Shown here: positions 52,902 through 61,373 of the stretch, piece after piece
Layout of the letters: every line of letters starts with the position of its first letter
Position numbering within the stretch: the stretch's first letter is position 1
Assembly: GCA_029262235.1 (NCBI GenBank)
Contig: JAJCZU010000002.1
Location: 496,001 to 560,000 of the forward strand
Reading direction: 5' to 3'
Origin: Candidatus Eiseniibacteriota bacterium
GTDB taxonomy: Bacteria > Orphanbacterota > Orphanbacteria > Orphanbacterales > Orphanbacteraceae
DNA length: 64,000 bases
Notes under the pieces: generated by a model
Databases searched by the model: none
The model's input: the letters and a program-made list of their open reading frames with translations, nothing else
Told to the model about the DNA's origin: nothing
Position numbers and translations under genes: made by a program

Positions 52902-55105
52902 TGGACCATATCGCGCTTACATTTCAGCGGGGGGGAGCCTGGGCTTTCGCGGTCGGGATTGCGCTGGCACTCTTTCTGGCGTTTTTCGCGTACCGGCGCA
53001 CGCTGCCGCCTATCGCACCCGGTCTCAGCCGGCTCCTGGCGGGGCTTCGGTTCGGGGCGTTCGTGCTGTTGCTGCTCGTTCTCTTCGATCCGCTGATCTC
53101 CTACGAATCCGTACTCACGATACGTCCCCATGTTGCCGTGCTCGTGGATCGTTCCGCGAGCATGGGAATCGGCGACGCCGACGAGTCGGGCGTCACGCGC
53201 GCCGCCGCGGCAGACGCCATTCTGAATGACGGCGGGGGCATGGTCGCGAAGCTGCGCGACCGCTACGATGTGACGCTCTATCAATTCGCGGATCAGTTCG
53301 GGCCTTACGACGCCGCGGGCGAACTCGGGAGCGCGACGGATCTCTCCACCGCGCTCGAAGGAACGTTGAACGCCGAATGGGAACGGGGGATCGACGCGGT
53401 CGTGCTTCTGTCCGACGGCGTCGTGAACGAGGGACGTGATCCGGTTTCCGTGGCGCGTACTCTGGCGATCCCGATCCATGCGTTTCCGATCGGCGACCCC
53501 GACCCGCCGCGCGATCTCTCCGTGCAGCAGGTGCTTGCCAACCAGGTCGTTTACGTGAACAGTCAGGTGACGGTTGACGTAAGCGTGCGGGCACGCGGAT
53601 TCGAAGGGCGCGAGTTCCCGGTGCGTATCGTCGAAGGGGACCGTGTCGTCGCGGAGAAGGTCGTGACCGTAACGCAGCCGCTCGAAACCACCGTTCACAA
53701 GCTCAAGTTTCCGGTCGACCGCGAAGGGATTCACCGCTATGCGGTCGTGATCCCCGAAGAGGCGAGTGAACAGCTGACCGAAAACAACCGGTATCCGTTC
53801 ACGATGGAAGCGTTGAAAGAACGCGTGAAAGTGCTCGTACTGGCCGACAGGCCCGGGTGGGATCTCACGTTCTTCCGTCGTGTGCTTGAACAGGATCCGA
53901 ATCTCGAGATCGAGACGTTCATCGAATCGCGCGACGGCAAGGTGCGGCCGGTTGCGGACAGCGAGGGCGCGCCCTCTTTTCCCGCGACGAAGGAAGATCT
54001 GTTCGCGTACGAGGTCGTGACGATCTTCGGCACGCCGGGCGAACTCGGCCGTTCCTTCGGCGAATGGATCGATCCGTACGTGCGACAGCGGGGGGGGGCG
54101 CTGCTCTTTTTCGCCGTGGAACCGCTCGACGGAATCGTCCCGAACCGGTTCAGCGAACTGCTGCCCGTATCGATGAACAAGGGGCGCAGCCGGTACAACG
54201 AAGAGCCGTTCACCGCGAAACTGACACCGCAGGGAGAACGGCATCCCGTATTGCGAATACACGAGAACACATCGCAGAATCGCACTCTCTGGAGCGATCT
54301 GCCGCCTCTGGACGGGCTCAATCTGATCGGGCCCGTCAAGCCCGGCGCCACGCTGCTGGCGAGCCATCCCACACTACGGGTGAACGGCGCGGAAGTTCCC
54401 CTGATGGCCCTCGGCTCCGTGGGCAAGGGACAGGTATTCCTCGCGAACGGAACGAGCTTCTGGAACTGGGATTTCCGCATGTGGGGCATCGGGAAAACGA
54501 ATCGCACGTACGAGAAGTTCTGGACAAACCTCGTGCGCTGGCTCGTTTCACGCGGCGGGTTCCAGAACGTGAGCGTCAAACCCGAAGCCATCACGTACAA
54601 CCGTGGGGAGCCGGTCGTATTCCGCGGGCTGGCATTGAATCAGGCGCTCGACCCGGTGAGCGATGCGCGGATCGAAGTCATCGTGGAGCGTGACGACGCG
54701 GAAGTGGATCGATTCACGCTGGCGTCACGTCCTGCCGAGCCGGGCGCATACGAACGGACGCTTACCGGTTACGCGCCCGGCGACTACACGTACAAAGCGA
54801 CGGTCGTGAGCAGCGATCAGCTGCTCGGAGAAGATCGTGGCGAGTTCACGGTCAGCGACTTCAGCGCGGAGTTTCTCGAAACCGCGCGGAACGATCGCCT
54901 GCTCGAGACCCTCGTGAAGACCACGGGCGGCACGCTCTGGAACGAGGCGGAGTTCGCGTCGTTCACGGGAGATCTCGGTCTCGCCGAAAGAACGGAACGC
55001 GATCTTCACGAACGGTCGATCTGGAATCACTGGACTATCTTCTTCGCCATCCTCGGATTTTTTTCATTCGAATGGTTTCTTCGTAAACGAAACGGTCTTT
55101 CCTGA
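52901..55105 (+). CDS. VWA-domain membrane protein with glutamine-amidotransferase-like domain
   Basis: The 734-residue protein has two N-terminal membrane spans (about 12-30 and 45-62), then VAVLVDRSASMG with a MIDAS D-x-S-x-S site from about residue 75, a beta-rich middle with Ig-like features, a region FAYEVVTIFGTPGELG that looks like the GATase1-like fold common in such proteins, and a final span (about 708-724). Related proteins occur near aerotolerance and MoxR clusters, but no MoxR gene is seen here. The GTG start shares the A of the sirtuin TAG. The function is unknown; a periplasmic assembly or protease-linked role is possible. Confidence 0.72.
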   Translation: MDHIALTFQRGGAWAFAVGIALALFLAFFAYRRTLPPIAPGLSRLLAGLRFGAFVLLLLVLFDPLISYESVLTIRPHVAVLVDRSASMGIGDADESGVTRAAAADAILNDGGGMVAKLRDRYDVTLYQFADQFGPYDAAGELGSATDLSTALEGTLNAEWERGIDAVVLLSDGVVNEGRDPVSVARTLAIPIHAFPIGDPDPPRDLSVQQVLANQVVYVNSQVTVDVSVRARGFEGREFPVRIVEGDRVVAEKVVTVTQPLETTVHKLKFPVDREGIHRYAVVIPEEASEQLTENNRYPFTMEALKERVKVLVLADRPGWDLTFFRRVLEQDPNLEIETFIESRDGKVRPVADSEGAPSFPATKEDLFAYEVVTIFGTPGELGRSFGEWIDPYVRQRGGALLFFAVEPLDGIVPNRFSELLPVSMNKGRSRYNEEPFTAKLTPQGERHPVLRIHENTSQNRTLWSDLPPLDGLNLIGPVKPGATLLASHPTLRVNGAEVPLMALGSVGKGQVFLANGTSFWNWDFRMWGIGKTNRTYEKFWTNLVRWLVSRGGFQNVSVKPEAITYNRGEPVVFRGLALNQALDPVSDARIEVIVERDDAEVDRFTLASRPAEPGAYERTLTGYAPGDYTYKATVVSSDQLLGEDRGEFTVSDFSAEFLETARNDRLLETLVKTTGGTLWNEAEFASFTGDLGLAERTERDLHERSIWNHWTIFFAILGFFSFEWFLRKRNGLS

Positions 55106-55161
55106 CAAGCTGCTGATTCTTCCCCGATTTGCACAGGCACGATCGAAGGGAGAAGTGTGTC

Positions 55162-56922
55162 TTGTTTCGCAGCTTCGCGGCCGGGTCCGGTCGCACGTAT
55201 GTTGTCCTGTTTTTTTGTACGTCTGCGCTCGCCGTTCACGCGCCGCATGCCCGCGCGCAGTCCGGCGACCTCGTTCCCTGGGAAGACCGGGAGGAAGCTC
55301 TCGACACCGAGAGGCACGCGACAGACGTAAACGTCGCGCCGCTCTACCTGCTGAGCGCTGAGTCCGCATGGGGGAGGGAAGGCGCCGGTGTCATCGGGCG
55401 TGTTCGGAGCGAAGCGGCGTTCGCTTCGCCGGATGACTTTGCCGCGCGCACGGGACTCTCGGCACTCCCCGGTTACGCATACGGGGAGCCCGGTGCCGGC
55501 GAACGATGGGACTGGGAGTGGCGCACCACGTCGAACGGCGTGTTCACGGGACGAAGCGGTCGCCTGGCCTGGAGCCGCGGCCCCTGGTCGATTCCGATGC
55601 GATGGGAGGGGGACGGCGGGCTCGAGCGATGGAACGACCGGAGAACCGCGGCGGTTTCCTGGAAGCGAGCTACGTCGGCGTTCGTGATCGGGCACTACGA
55701 TCTGCGCTGGGGAAACGGTTTTCTCGTCGACTCCTCGCCCGGGTGGGGGACTCCCTCCCGTCCGACGTCCGACCGAAAGACACGTTTGCGGCCGTACGAT
55801 TCGCGCGTCGAGAACCGCGCGTTTTTCGGGCCTGCCGTGTTTTTCGATCGTGGTGCATGGAAACTCGGCGGTGCGTTCTCGCTTCATCAGCGCGATGGCC
55901 GGATCGATCGTGATGGCCTGGTCAGTTCGTGGGACGAGGGAGGTTACCATCGCACTTCTTCCGAGCGGCGCTCCCGGGCGCGCGTCCGCGAGACTTTCGC
56001 GAGCAGCTTCGGCGAGGTCGCGATCAGGCGAGCGACACTCTCTCTTGCGGCGTTCACGGTGTCCTACGGTCCCGCGTGGAGCGGAGGAAGCGTCGAAAGA
56101 AAACCGGACGCGATGCGCGGAGATCACTCGGCGGGCGTCAGCGTCGGGGCCAGGCTCCCGTTGCCGGGCGCGGAATGGTCCGCGGACGTCGCGACGACAG
56201 GCGGGCGCGATGGCCTTGCCGGGCGCCTTGCGATGCGCACCTTCGGAAAGCGCTCGCTGCAGGTCACGTGGCAGCGCCTCGGGAAGCGGTTTCACGCCAC
56301 GAGGAGCGGAGCGTACCATCGCCTGCGATCCTCGCCCCGGGGCCAGGAAAGCGCCCTTGCCATCGCCCGCGTTCCGAGCTTCGGAAGCACGATTACGTTG
56401 AGGCTTCTCGTGTATCGTTCGCTCGGGCGGACGTTCTTCGAAGCCGGGGGCGAGAGCGGCGCCGAGTTTCGTGCGGGAATTGAGCGGGGGCGTCTGCGTC
56501 TCGAGTGGGATCGAAGGCGCGAGTGGGAGAGCGGAGAGCCGGAGGACCGCGTCCGATGGGGCGCCCGGATCCGGCTCGAACGCCGTCTGGCCGGCCTCGC
56601 AGGGAGCGTGGCCCCGTTCTGGGTCGCGCAGCGGGAAATCCGGGAGGATGGAACGCGCCGGGCGGCCGGTACGGGAGCTGTGATCGCATGGGGGCCGCTT
56701 CAGGTCTCTCTCGTGCGACTGCTGGCGCGTGAGGCATCGCTCGTGCTTCCCGCCGTGACTCTCGGAGGGAGCTTCCCGGCGCGCTCCTACGGGCGTACGG
56801 GCCGGCCCTGGCGCGTGCGCAGCGCTCTGCGCTGGAACGGTCCGGGTCGAGTCGAGGCCCATTGCGCGTTTGCCGAGGGGGAGTGGGGCGTTCTCGTGCG
56901 AAAAAGAGGCTCGATTCGCTGA
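55162..56922 (+). CDS. Helix-hairpin-helix protein with predicted outer-membrane beta barrel
   Basis: The 586-residue protein begins with a signal peptide (about 1-33, ending HARAQS). Next is a HhH-like part: DVNVAPLYLLSAES and RVRSEAAFASPDDFAARTG fit the ComEA-type pattern with two HhH units. The long rest is rich in alternating aromatic and Arg/Gly residues (WEWRTTSNGVF, WKLGGAFSLHQ), as in a beta barrel. FCB bacteria carry such HhH-barrel fusions, and a role in DNA uptake or export has been guessed; I would not claim it. The chosen TTG 55162 has AGGGAGAAG ahead; earlier starts lack it. It lies 56 nt after the VWA gene. Confidence 0.6.
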   Translation: MFRSFAAGSGRTYVVLFFCTSALAVHAPHARAQSGDLVPWEDREEALDTERHATDVNVAPLYLLSAESAWGREGAGVIGRVRSEAAFASPDDFAARTGLSALPGYAYGEPGAGERWDWEWRTTSNGVFTGRSGRLAWSRGPWSIPMRWEGDGGLERWNDRRTAAVSWKRATSAFVIGHYDLRWGNGFLVDSSPGWGTPSRPTSDRKTRLRPYDSRVENRAFFGPAVFFDRGAWKLGGAFSLHQRDGRIDRDGLVSSWDEGGYHRTSSERRSRARVRETFASSFGEVAIRRATLSLAAFTVSYGPAWSGGSVERKPDAMRGDHSAGVSVGARLPLPGAEWSADVATTGGRDGLAGRLAMRTFGKRSLQVTWQRLGKRFHATRSGAYHRLRSSPRGQESALAIARVPSFGSTITLRLLVYRSLGRTFFEAGGESGAEFRAGIERGRLRLEWDRRREWESGEPEDRVRWGARIRLERRLAGLAGSVAPFWVAQREIREDGTRRAAGTGAVIAWGPLQVSLVRLLAREASLVLPAVTLGGSFPARSYGRTGRPWRVRSALRWNGPGRVEAHCAFAEGEWGVLVRKRGSIR

Positions 56923-57016
56923 TCGGTCATCGGGTAAACGGTTCTTTTCGCCCCCTCTGGGACAAATGTGCTTACAATGGGCGGATCGTTTCAGAATCGC
57001 GTCAATTCGGCCGATA

Positions 57017-57044
57017 CTCCTCCTATCGGAAGCAATTGAGGAGG
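57017..57044 (+). promoter_or_regulatory. Anti-Shine-Dalgarno hairpin before the ExeA-like gene
   Basis: GAGGAGG (57038-57044) is the ribosome site of the next gene, 10 nt before its ATG. CTCCTCC (57017-57023) upstream is complementary to six or seven bases of it over a 15-nt loop, so the site can be hidden in the RNA. A TACAAT -10 box lies at 56973-56978 without a good -35. The gap 56923-57054 has no other feature I recognise. Confidence 0.5.
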
Positions 57045-57054
57045 TTTCACGCGC

Positions 57055-58359
57055 ATGTACTGCAAATATTTCGGATTCTCGGAAGATCCGTTCCAGCTGA
57101 CGCCCGACCCCCAGTTCCTGTTTCTCGACGAGGTCTATCGCGAGGCGATGGCGCATCTCGAGTACGGAATCGAGACGGGGAAGGGGTTCGTGCTGCTCTC
57201 GGGCGAAGTGGGGACCGGGAAGACGACCCTGGTTCACGCGCTTCTCGACCGGTTTCGGGAAGAGGTGAACACGGCGTTCGTCTTTTCGACGGCCATGAAC
57301 TTCGTGGAACTGCTGAAGCTGATCCACGATGACTTCGATACCGGCGTGACCGGAGACTCCGAAGCCTTTCTTCTGATCGAGCTGAACCGGTATCTGCTGA
57401 AGCAGTACCGCGAAGGCAAGCGGTGCGTTCTGATTTTCGACGAAGCCCAGAACCTGAGCGTTCCGCTGCTCGAGAAGATCCGGATGCTTTCGAATCTCGA
57501 GTCCCGCAAGTCGAAGCTGATTCAGATCCTGCTCGTCGGGCAGCCGGAACTGGCGGCGAAGCTGCAGCGGAACGATCTGCGCCAGCTGCGCCAGCGCGTG
57601 GCCGTACGCTTTCATCTGCCGCCCATGTCGCGCGAACGCGCCGACGACTACATCGCCTATCGCCTGGCTCGCGTCGGGTCGGCGCACCGGGGGCTGTTCG
57701 AACCGGAGGCGCTCGAGCGGCTCTACGCCGAGTCCGAGGGGATTCCGCGTGTCATCAATGTACTTTGTTCCAATGCCCTGCTGCTCGGCATGGGAGCGGC
57801 CACGACGTCGATCACGGCCGACATGATCGACGAGGTCATCGCGGATCTTACGCGCGGCGTTCCCGAGGGTCCGATTCCCGGGAGCGGCGACGATGTGGCA
57901 GGAACGATCGCGCACGAAGCGATCCACGGCGGCGGAAGGACCGAGCGTCCGTGGGACGGGTGGGAAGAGAGCCGTCCGCTGACGGCCGAAGAGGCGGCGC
58001 AGTACCTGCGCGTTTCGACGAAGACGATGCGCGCGTTCTTCACGAAGGGCGTGGTCCCGGCATCCAAGATCGGCCGCGGGTGGCGCGTTCTGAAAGCGGA
58101 TCTCGACATGTACATTCGGACATCCGGTCAGGCGCAGTCGCCGGGCGGGGAAACCGAACCGGCGACGACGTTCGCCGAGCAGTGGAAGAAGAACGTCATG
58201 ACCGACGAGAAACGTCCGCACGGAAATGAACCTGAATCGAAGCCGGAGACGGCAAAGGACACGCATGAAGATACTGGTCACGGGGGGAGCGGGGTACATC
58301 GGCAGTCACACGGTGAAGGAACTGTCGAAAGAGGGCTACCGTCCCGTCATTCTGGATAA
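57055..58359 (+). CDS. ExeA/GspA-like AAA ATPase fused to a C-terminal helix-turn-helix
   Basis: The 434-residue protein has an ExeA-type ATPase domain: MYCKYFGFSEDPFQLTPDP at the start, P-loop GEVGTGKTT (50-58), Walker B VLIFDEAQNL (about 125), and a peptide-like region ending near residue 285. In type II secretion and pilus systems ExeA moves peptidoglycan-linked proteins. After a Gly/Pro linker, residues 305-362 (LTAEEAAQYLRVSTKTMRAF and KIGRGWRVLKADLDMYIR) form an excisionase-like HTH. The last 80 residues are polar, and the frame runs 95 nt into galE. A stop 95 nt inside a convincing downstream gene is odd and may mean an extended tail. The role is uncertain. Confidence 0.75.
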   Translation: MYCKYFGFSEDPFQLTPDPQFLFLDEVYREAMAHLEYGIETGKGFVLLSGEVGTGKTTLVHALLDRFREEVNTAFVFSTAMNFVELLKLIHDDFDTGVTGDSEAFLLIELNRYLLKQYREGKRCVLIFDEAQNLSVPLLEKIRMLSNLESRKSKLIQILLVGQPELAAKLQRNDLRQLRQRVAVRFHLPPMSRERADDYIAYRLARVGSAHRGLFEPEALERLYAESEGIPRVINVLCSNALLLGMGAATTSITADMIDEVIADLTRGVPEGPIPGSGDDVAGTIAHEAIHGGGRTERPWDGWEESRPLTAEEAAQYLRVSTKTMRAFFTKGVVPASKIGRGWRVLKADLDMYIRTSGQAQSPGGETEPATTFAEQWKKNVMTDEKRPHGNEPESKPETAKDTHEDTGHGGSGVHRQSHGEGTVERGLPSRHSG

Positions 58360-59251
58360 CCTTTCGGAAGGGCATCGCGCCGCGCTGACCGAAGGAAGCT
58401 TTCACGAGGTCTCGCTCGATGATCGCGATGCCGTAAAACGCGTCGTCGAATCGGAAGGCATTGATGCCGCGATCCATTTCGCGGCCTCGTGCTACGTGGG
58501 CGAGTCGATGAGCGATCCGCTCAAGTACTATCGGAACAACTCGATCAACGCGCTGAACCTTCTCGAAGTGCTCGTCGAAGCGGGCGTGCGGAAGTTCGTG
58601 TTTTCGTCGACATGCGCGACCTACGGCGACCCCGTGAAACTGCCCCTCGATGAAGAGCATCCGCAGAATCCCGTGAACGTGTACGGGGAGACGAAGCTGG
58701 TCGTAGAACGCGTTCTGCGCGCGCTCGACCGCTCGCACGACTTTCGCAGCGTCATGCTGCGCTATTTCAACGCGTCGGGCGCCGATCCGGACGGCCGGCT
58801 CGGCGAAGATCATCGCCCCGAGACGCATCTGATTCCGCTCGTGCTGCAGGTCGCCCTCGGCCAGCGGAAGGAAATCGGCGTATACGGCGACGATTACGAC
58901 ACGCCGGACGGCACCTGCATCCGTGACTACATCCACGTCGTCGATCTGGCGCAGGCCCATGTGCGCGCGCTTCGCTATCTGGAAAATGGCGGTGACAGCC
59001 GCGCCTTCAACGTGGGCACCGGCAACGGATTCTCGGTCCGTGAGGTCATCGATTCCGCGCGCCGGATCACGGGGCACCCGATCCCCGAGGTCGTCACGCC
59101 GCGCCGGGAGGGAGATCCGGCGGAACTTGTAGCGAACAGCGCGCGTATACGTAACGAGCTCGGATGGGACCCGGAGTTCACGTCAATCGACGCGATCATG
59201 AAAACCGCCTGGGAGTGGCATCGCGCTCACCCGGACGGGTACGCGGATTGA
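58265..59251 (+). CDS. galE: UDP-glucose 4-epimerase
   Basis: GalE interconverts UDP-glucose and UDP-galactose. The 328-residue SDR protein has TGGAGYIGSH, the YxxxK in NVYGETKL, RYFNASGADPDGRLGE and the segment YGDDYDTPDGTCIRDYIHV, all typical of GalE. ATG 58265 has AAAGGA at a proper distance; the longer frame from 58226 reads inside the ExeA-like gene. It provides another route into the sugar nucleotides used at 33-38 kb. A promoter for the next gene overlaps its stop. Confidence 0.94.
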   Translation: MKILVTGGAGYIGSHTVKELSKEGYRPVILDNLSEGHRAALTEGSFHEVSLDDRDAVKRVVESEGIDAAIHFAASCYVGESMSDPLKYYRNNSINALNLLEVLVEAGVRKFVFSSTCATYGDPVKLPLDEEHPQNPVNVYGETKLVVERVLRALDRSHDFRSVMLRYFNASGADPDGRLGEDHRPETHLIPLVLQVALGQRKEIGVYGDDYDTPDGTCIRDYIHVVDLAQAHVRALRYLENGGDSRAFNVGTGNGFSVREVIDSARRITGHPIPEVVTPRREGDPAELVANSARIRNELGWDPEFTSIDAIMKTAWEWHRAHPDGYAD

Positions 59252-59276
59252 TTTCCGAAGGGCCCTGCACTACTAT
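59248..59276 (+). promoter_or_regulatory. Sigma70-type promoter for tlpA-like gene
   Basis: TTGATT (59248-59253), 17-nt spacer, TACTAT (59271-59276). The -35 box contains the galE stop codon. The transcript would start about 24 nt before the TTG at 59307. Confidence 0.65.
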
Positions 59277-59306
59277 GACCGCGTCCCCCTTGAAAGGAGC
59301 AGCCCA

Positions 59307-59828
59307 TTGACTGCCATGAAGATAAAAATCGCACTCTTCGTTCTTGCAGCCGCACTCTCGTTCGGCTGCGGGAAGTCCGACGAAGAGGCGACTAAGAACG
59401 ATACGAACTCGAGCGCCCTCTCCGCGCCGGAATTCATCGTAACGTCGTACACAGGTGAAGAAACGTTTTCGCTCGACGGTTACAAGGGGAAGGTATTGAT
59501 CCTCGACTTCTGGGCGACATGGTGCGGCCCGTGTAAACGGGAGATCCCGCACTTCAACGAGCTTTACGCGAAGTATCAGGACAAGGGCCTCGAAATCCTC
59601 GGCGTCTCGCTCGACGAGCAGGGGCCGGGCGCTGTGGAGCGCTTCGTCTCCTCGATTCCGATCGACTACGGAAACGCCATGGCGAACCGCGAAGTGGTAA
59701 CGGCGTACGGGCCGATCAGCGCGATTCCGACGACGTTCGTGATCGACCGCAAGGGTCGCGTGCAGCGGCGCTTCGTGGGGTATCAGGATGTGAGCGTCTT
59801 CGAAGAAGTTCTGCAGCAGCTTCTCTAG
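59307..59828 (+). CDS. TlpA-like thioredoxin lipoprotein
   Basis: The 173-residue protein has a lipoprotein signal (lipobox LSFGC, Cys21), a short Asp/Ser-rich linker and a thioredoxin fold with the active site WCGPC (Cys73 and Cys76), GVSLDEQG and the cis-proline segment AIPTTFVIDRKG. It should act as a membrane-bound periplasmic disulfide reductase, for example in cytochrome c maturation or oxidative repair. TTG 59307 is supported by AAAGGAG with 7-nt spacing; ATG 59316 is the alternative. Such a reductase would suit haem attachment in the selenocysteine cytochrome, but this is only a guess from the window. Confidence 0.85.
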   Translation: MTAMKIKIALFVLAAALSFGCGKSDEEATKNDTNSSALSAPEFIVTSYTGEETFSLDGYKGKVLILDFWATWCGPCKREIPHFNELYAKYQDKGLEILGVSLDEQGPGAVERFVSSIPIDYGNAMANREVVTAYGPISAIPTTFVIDRKGRVQRRFVGYQDVSVFEEVLQQLL

Positions 59829-59841
59829 AACGGAAGGCCGC

Positions 59842-61014
59842 ATGACGGGGAACGAGCGTCGGATGCAGTGGTTCGGTGCCATTGCGCACGCGCTCTGCCA
59901 CGGCTATATGCTGGTCTTCCCCGCGGTCCTGCTGATCATGGTTTCCGATTTGAACGCCGACCTTTTCAGGGTCGGCGTTCTCGGTAATGTCGCGTACTTC
60001 GCGTTCGGTTTCGGTGCGATTCCCGCGGGCTATCTCGCGTCCCGATTCTCTTCGCGCACGGTCGTACTCACGTTTCTGTACGGCGCGGCCCTCACGGCGG
60101 TCGCCCTGAGCTTTCTTCCGTCGATCCAGGCGCTCTATGCGGGCTTTCTCGTACTCGGCCTGTTCTGTTCCCTCTATCATCCCGCAGGGCTTTCCATCAT
60201 CGCGACGATCAAGGATCGCGGTCCGGCCATGGCCTATCACGGCGTCTCAGGGAACCTCGCTATCGCGCTCGCCCCGCTGCTGTTCGGAACGATCGGGATG
60301 TACGGCGGCTGGCGCGGGGCGTATCGAGCCGCCGGGATTGCCGGAGTCGCGCTCGCGCTCCTGGCGCACAGGATCACGTTCGACATGCCGCACGAAGAGC
60401 GGCCGTCCGCGGAGAAGGCGCGCGGCAGTTTCGCGGAGGACGGCCGGGGCGTTCATCTGGCCCTTCTTTATCTGATCGTGGCGCTGAACGGCTTCATATA
60501 CCGAGGCGTCCTCACGTTTCTGCCGGCCTGGTTCGCCGACATCGGCAGCTCGAATCTGGCCCAGGCGGGGCTCGTGACCTCGCTGGCGCTGACGCTCGGG
60601 ATCGCCGGCCAGGTTTTCGGCGGGCGCGTGTATCGCGCGGGCTCACCCGAGCGGTCGCTTCTGTTTCTCGGAATCGCCGCGCTCCCGCTGCTCGCGTGGA
60701 TCGGGCATCCGCCTCTCGTGACGTCCGGCGTGATCGCGGGCGCGTTCCTGTTCGTTCATTTTGCCACTCAACCGGTGACGAACAGTCTTGTTGCACAGTA
60801 CACTCGCAGTGGAAAGCGCAGCATCGGGTACGGGTTCTCGTTTTTCCTCGGGTTCGGGACCGGGTCCTTCGCGTCGAGCGCTTCCGGTTACGTCGCGAGG
60901 AACGACGGGATTGCCGCGGTTTTCCCGTTTCTCGCGTGGTTTGCAGCAGGTATCGTCGTGTTCGGATCCGTTCTCGCCCTGCGCGCGCGGCGTGAACCGC
61001 ACGTTTCGAAGTAA
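59842..61014 (+). CDS. Major facilitator superfamily transporter
   Basis: The 390-residue protein has twelve hydrophobic segments and MFS features such as GVLGNVAYFAFGFGAIPAGYLASRFSSR (the loop 2-3 motif in varied form) and the similar second-half piece GQVFGGRVYRAGSPERS. It may be an exporter, as in the fosmidomycin-resistance-like group, but the substrate cannot be read. It starts 13 nt after the tlpA-like gene with GAACGGAAGGCC ahead, so the two may share a transcript. A cupin gene follows 17 nt later. Confidence 0.78.
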   Translation: MTGNERRMQWFGAIAHALCHGYMLVFPAVLLIMVSDLNADLFRVGVLGNVAYFAFGFGAIPAGYLASRFSSRTVVLTFLYGAALTAVALSFLPSIQALYAGFLVLGLFCSLYHPAGLSIIATIKDRGPAMAYHGVSGNLAIALAPLLFGTIGMYGGWRGAYRAAGIAGVALALLAHRITFDMPHEERPSAEKARGSFAEDGRGVHLALLYLIVALNGFIYRGVLTFLPAWFADIGSSNLAQAGLVTSLALTLGIAGQVFGGRVYRAGSPERSLLFLGIAALPLLAWIGHPPLVTSGVIAGAFLFVHFATQPVTNSLVAQYTRSGKRSIGYGFSFFLGFGTGSFASSASGYVARNDGIAAVFPFLAWFAAGIVVFGSVLALRARREPHVSK

Positions 61015-61031
61015 CGAGCAAGGAGCCCGGT

Positions 61032-61373
61032 TTGGCCAAGAGAGTTCTTTCCCAGTTTCTGACGCAGGTGAACGAGCCATGGCAGCGCGTCGATCTCGGT
61101 ATTCTCGATGAGAAGTATCGCGTGTGCATGGTCTGGTATAAAGGGGAGTACGTTCCTCACAAACACGACGCGGACGAGTTCTTTCTCGTGCTGCAGGGTT
61201 CGATCGAGATTCAGTTCCGCAGTTCGGTCGTCAAACTGCGGCGCGGGGAGTCGTACCTGATCAAGAAGGGCCGCCCGCATCTTTCGCGATCGGTGCGTGG
61301 CGCCCACGTGCTCGTTTTCGAAGCGAAAGATCTCTCCACGGACGAGGTCAAGAATCTTGCGGGCTTTCGTTAA
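61032..61373 (+). CDS. Small cupin-domain protein
   Basis: The 113-residue single-domain cupin has the motif-1 region VPHKHDADEFFLVLQGSIEIQF with HxH and Glu, and motif 2 near RPHLSRSVRG with His. Such proteins bind a metal and catalyse or sense small molecules; the specific function is unknown. TTG 61032 follows AAGGAG at 7 nt. Its end is overlapped by the next gene by 17 nt, pointing to joint expression with the amidohydrolase. Confidence 0.8.
   Translation: MAKRVLSQFLTQVNEPWQRVDLGILDEKYRVCMVWYKGEYVPHKHDADEFFLVLQGSIEIQFRSSVVKLRRGESYLIKKGRPHLSRSVRGAHVLVFEAKDLSTDEVKNLAGFR

Noticed and set aside
55027-58299. Antisense frame of 1090 codons across the VWA end, HhH-barrel and ExeA-like genes
   Set aside because: It is an Arg/Pro-rich shadow of G+C-rich codon use; it has no recognisable domain, signal or ribosome site, while the plus-strand genes have clear motifs.
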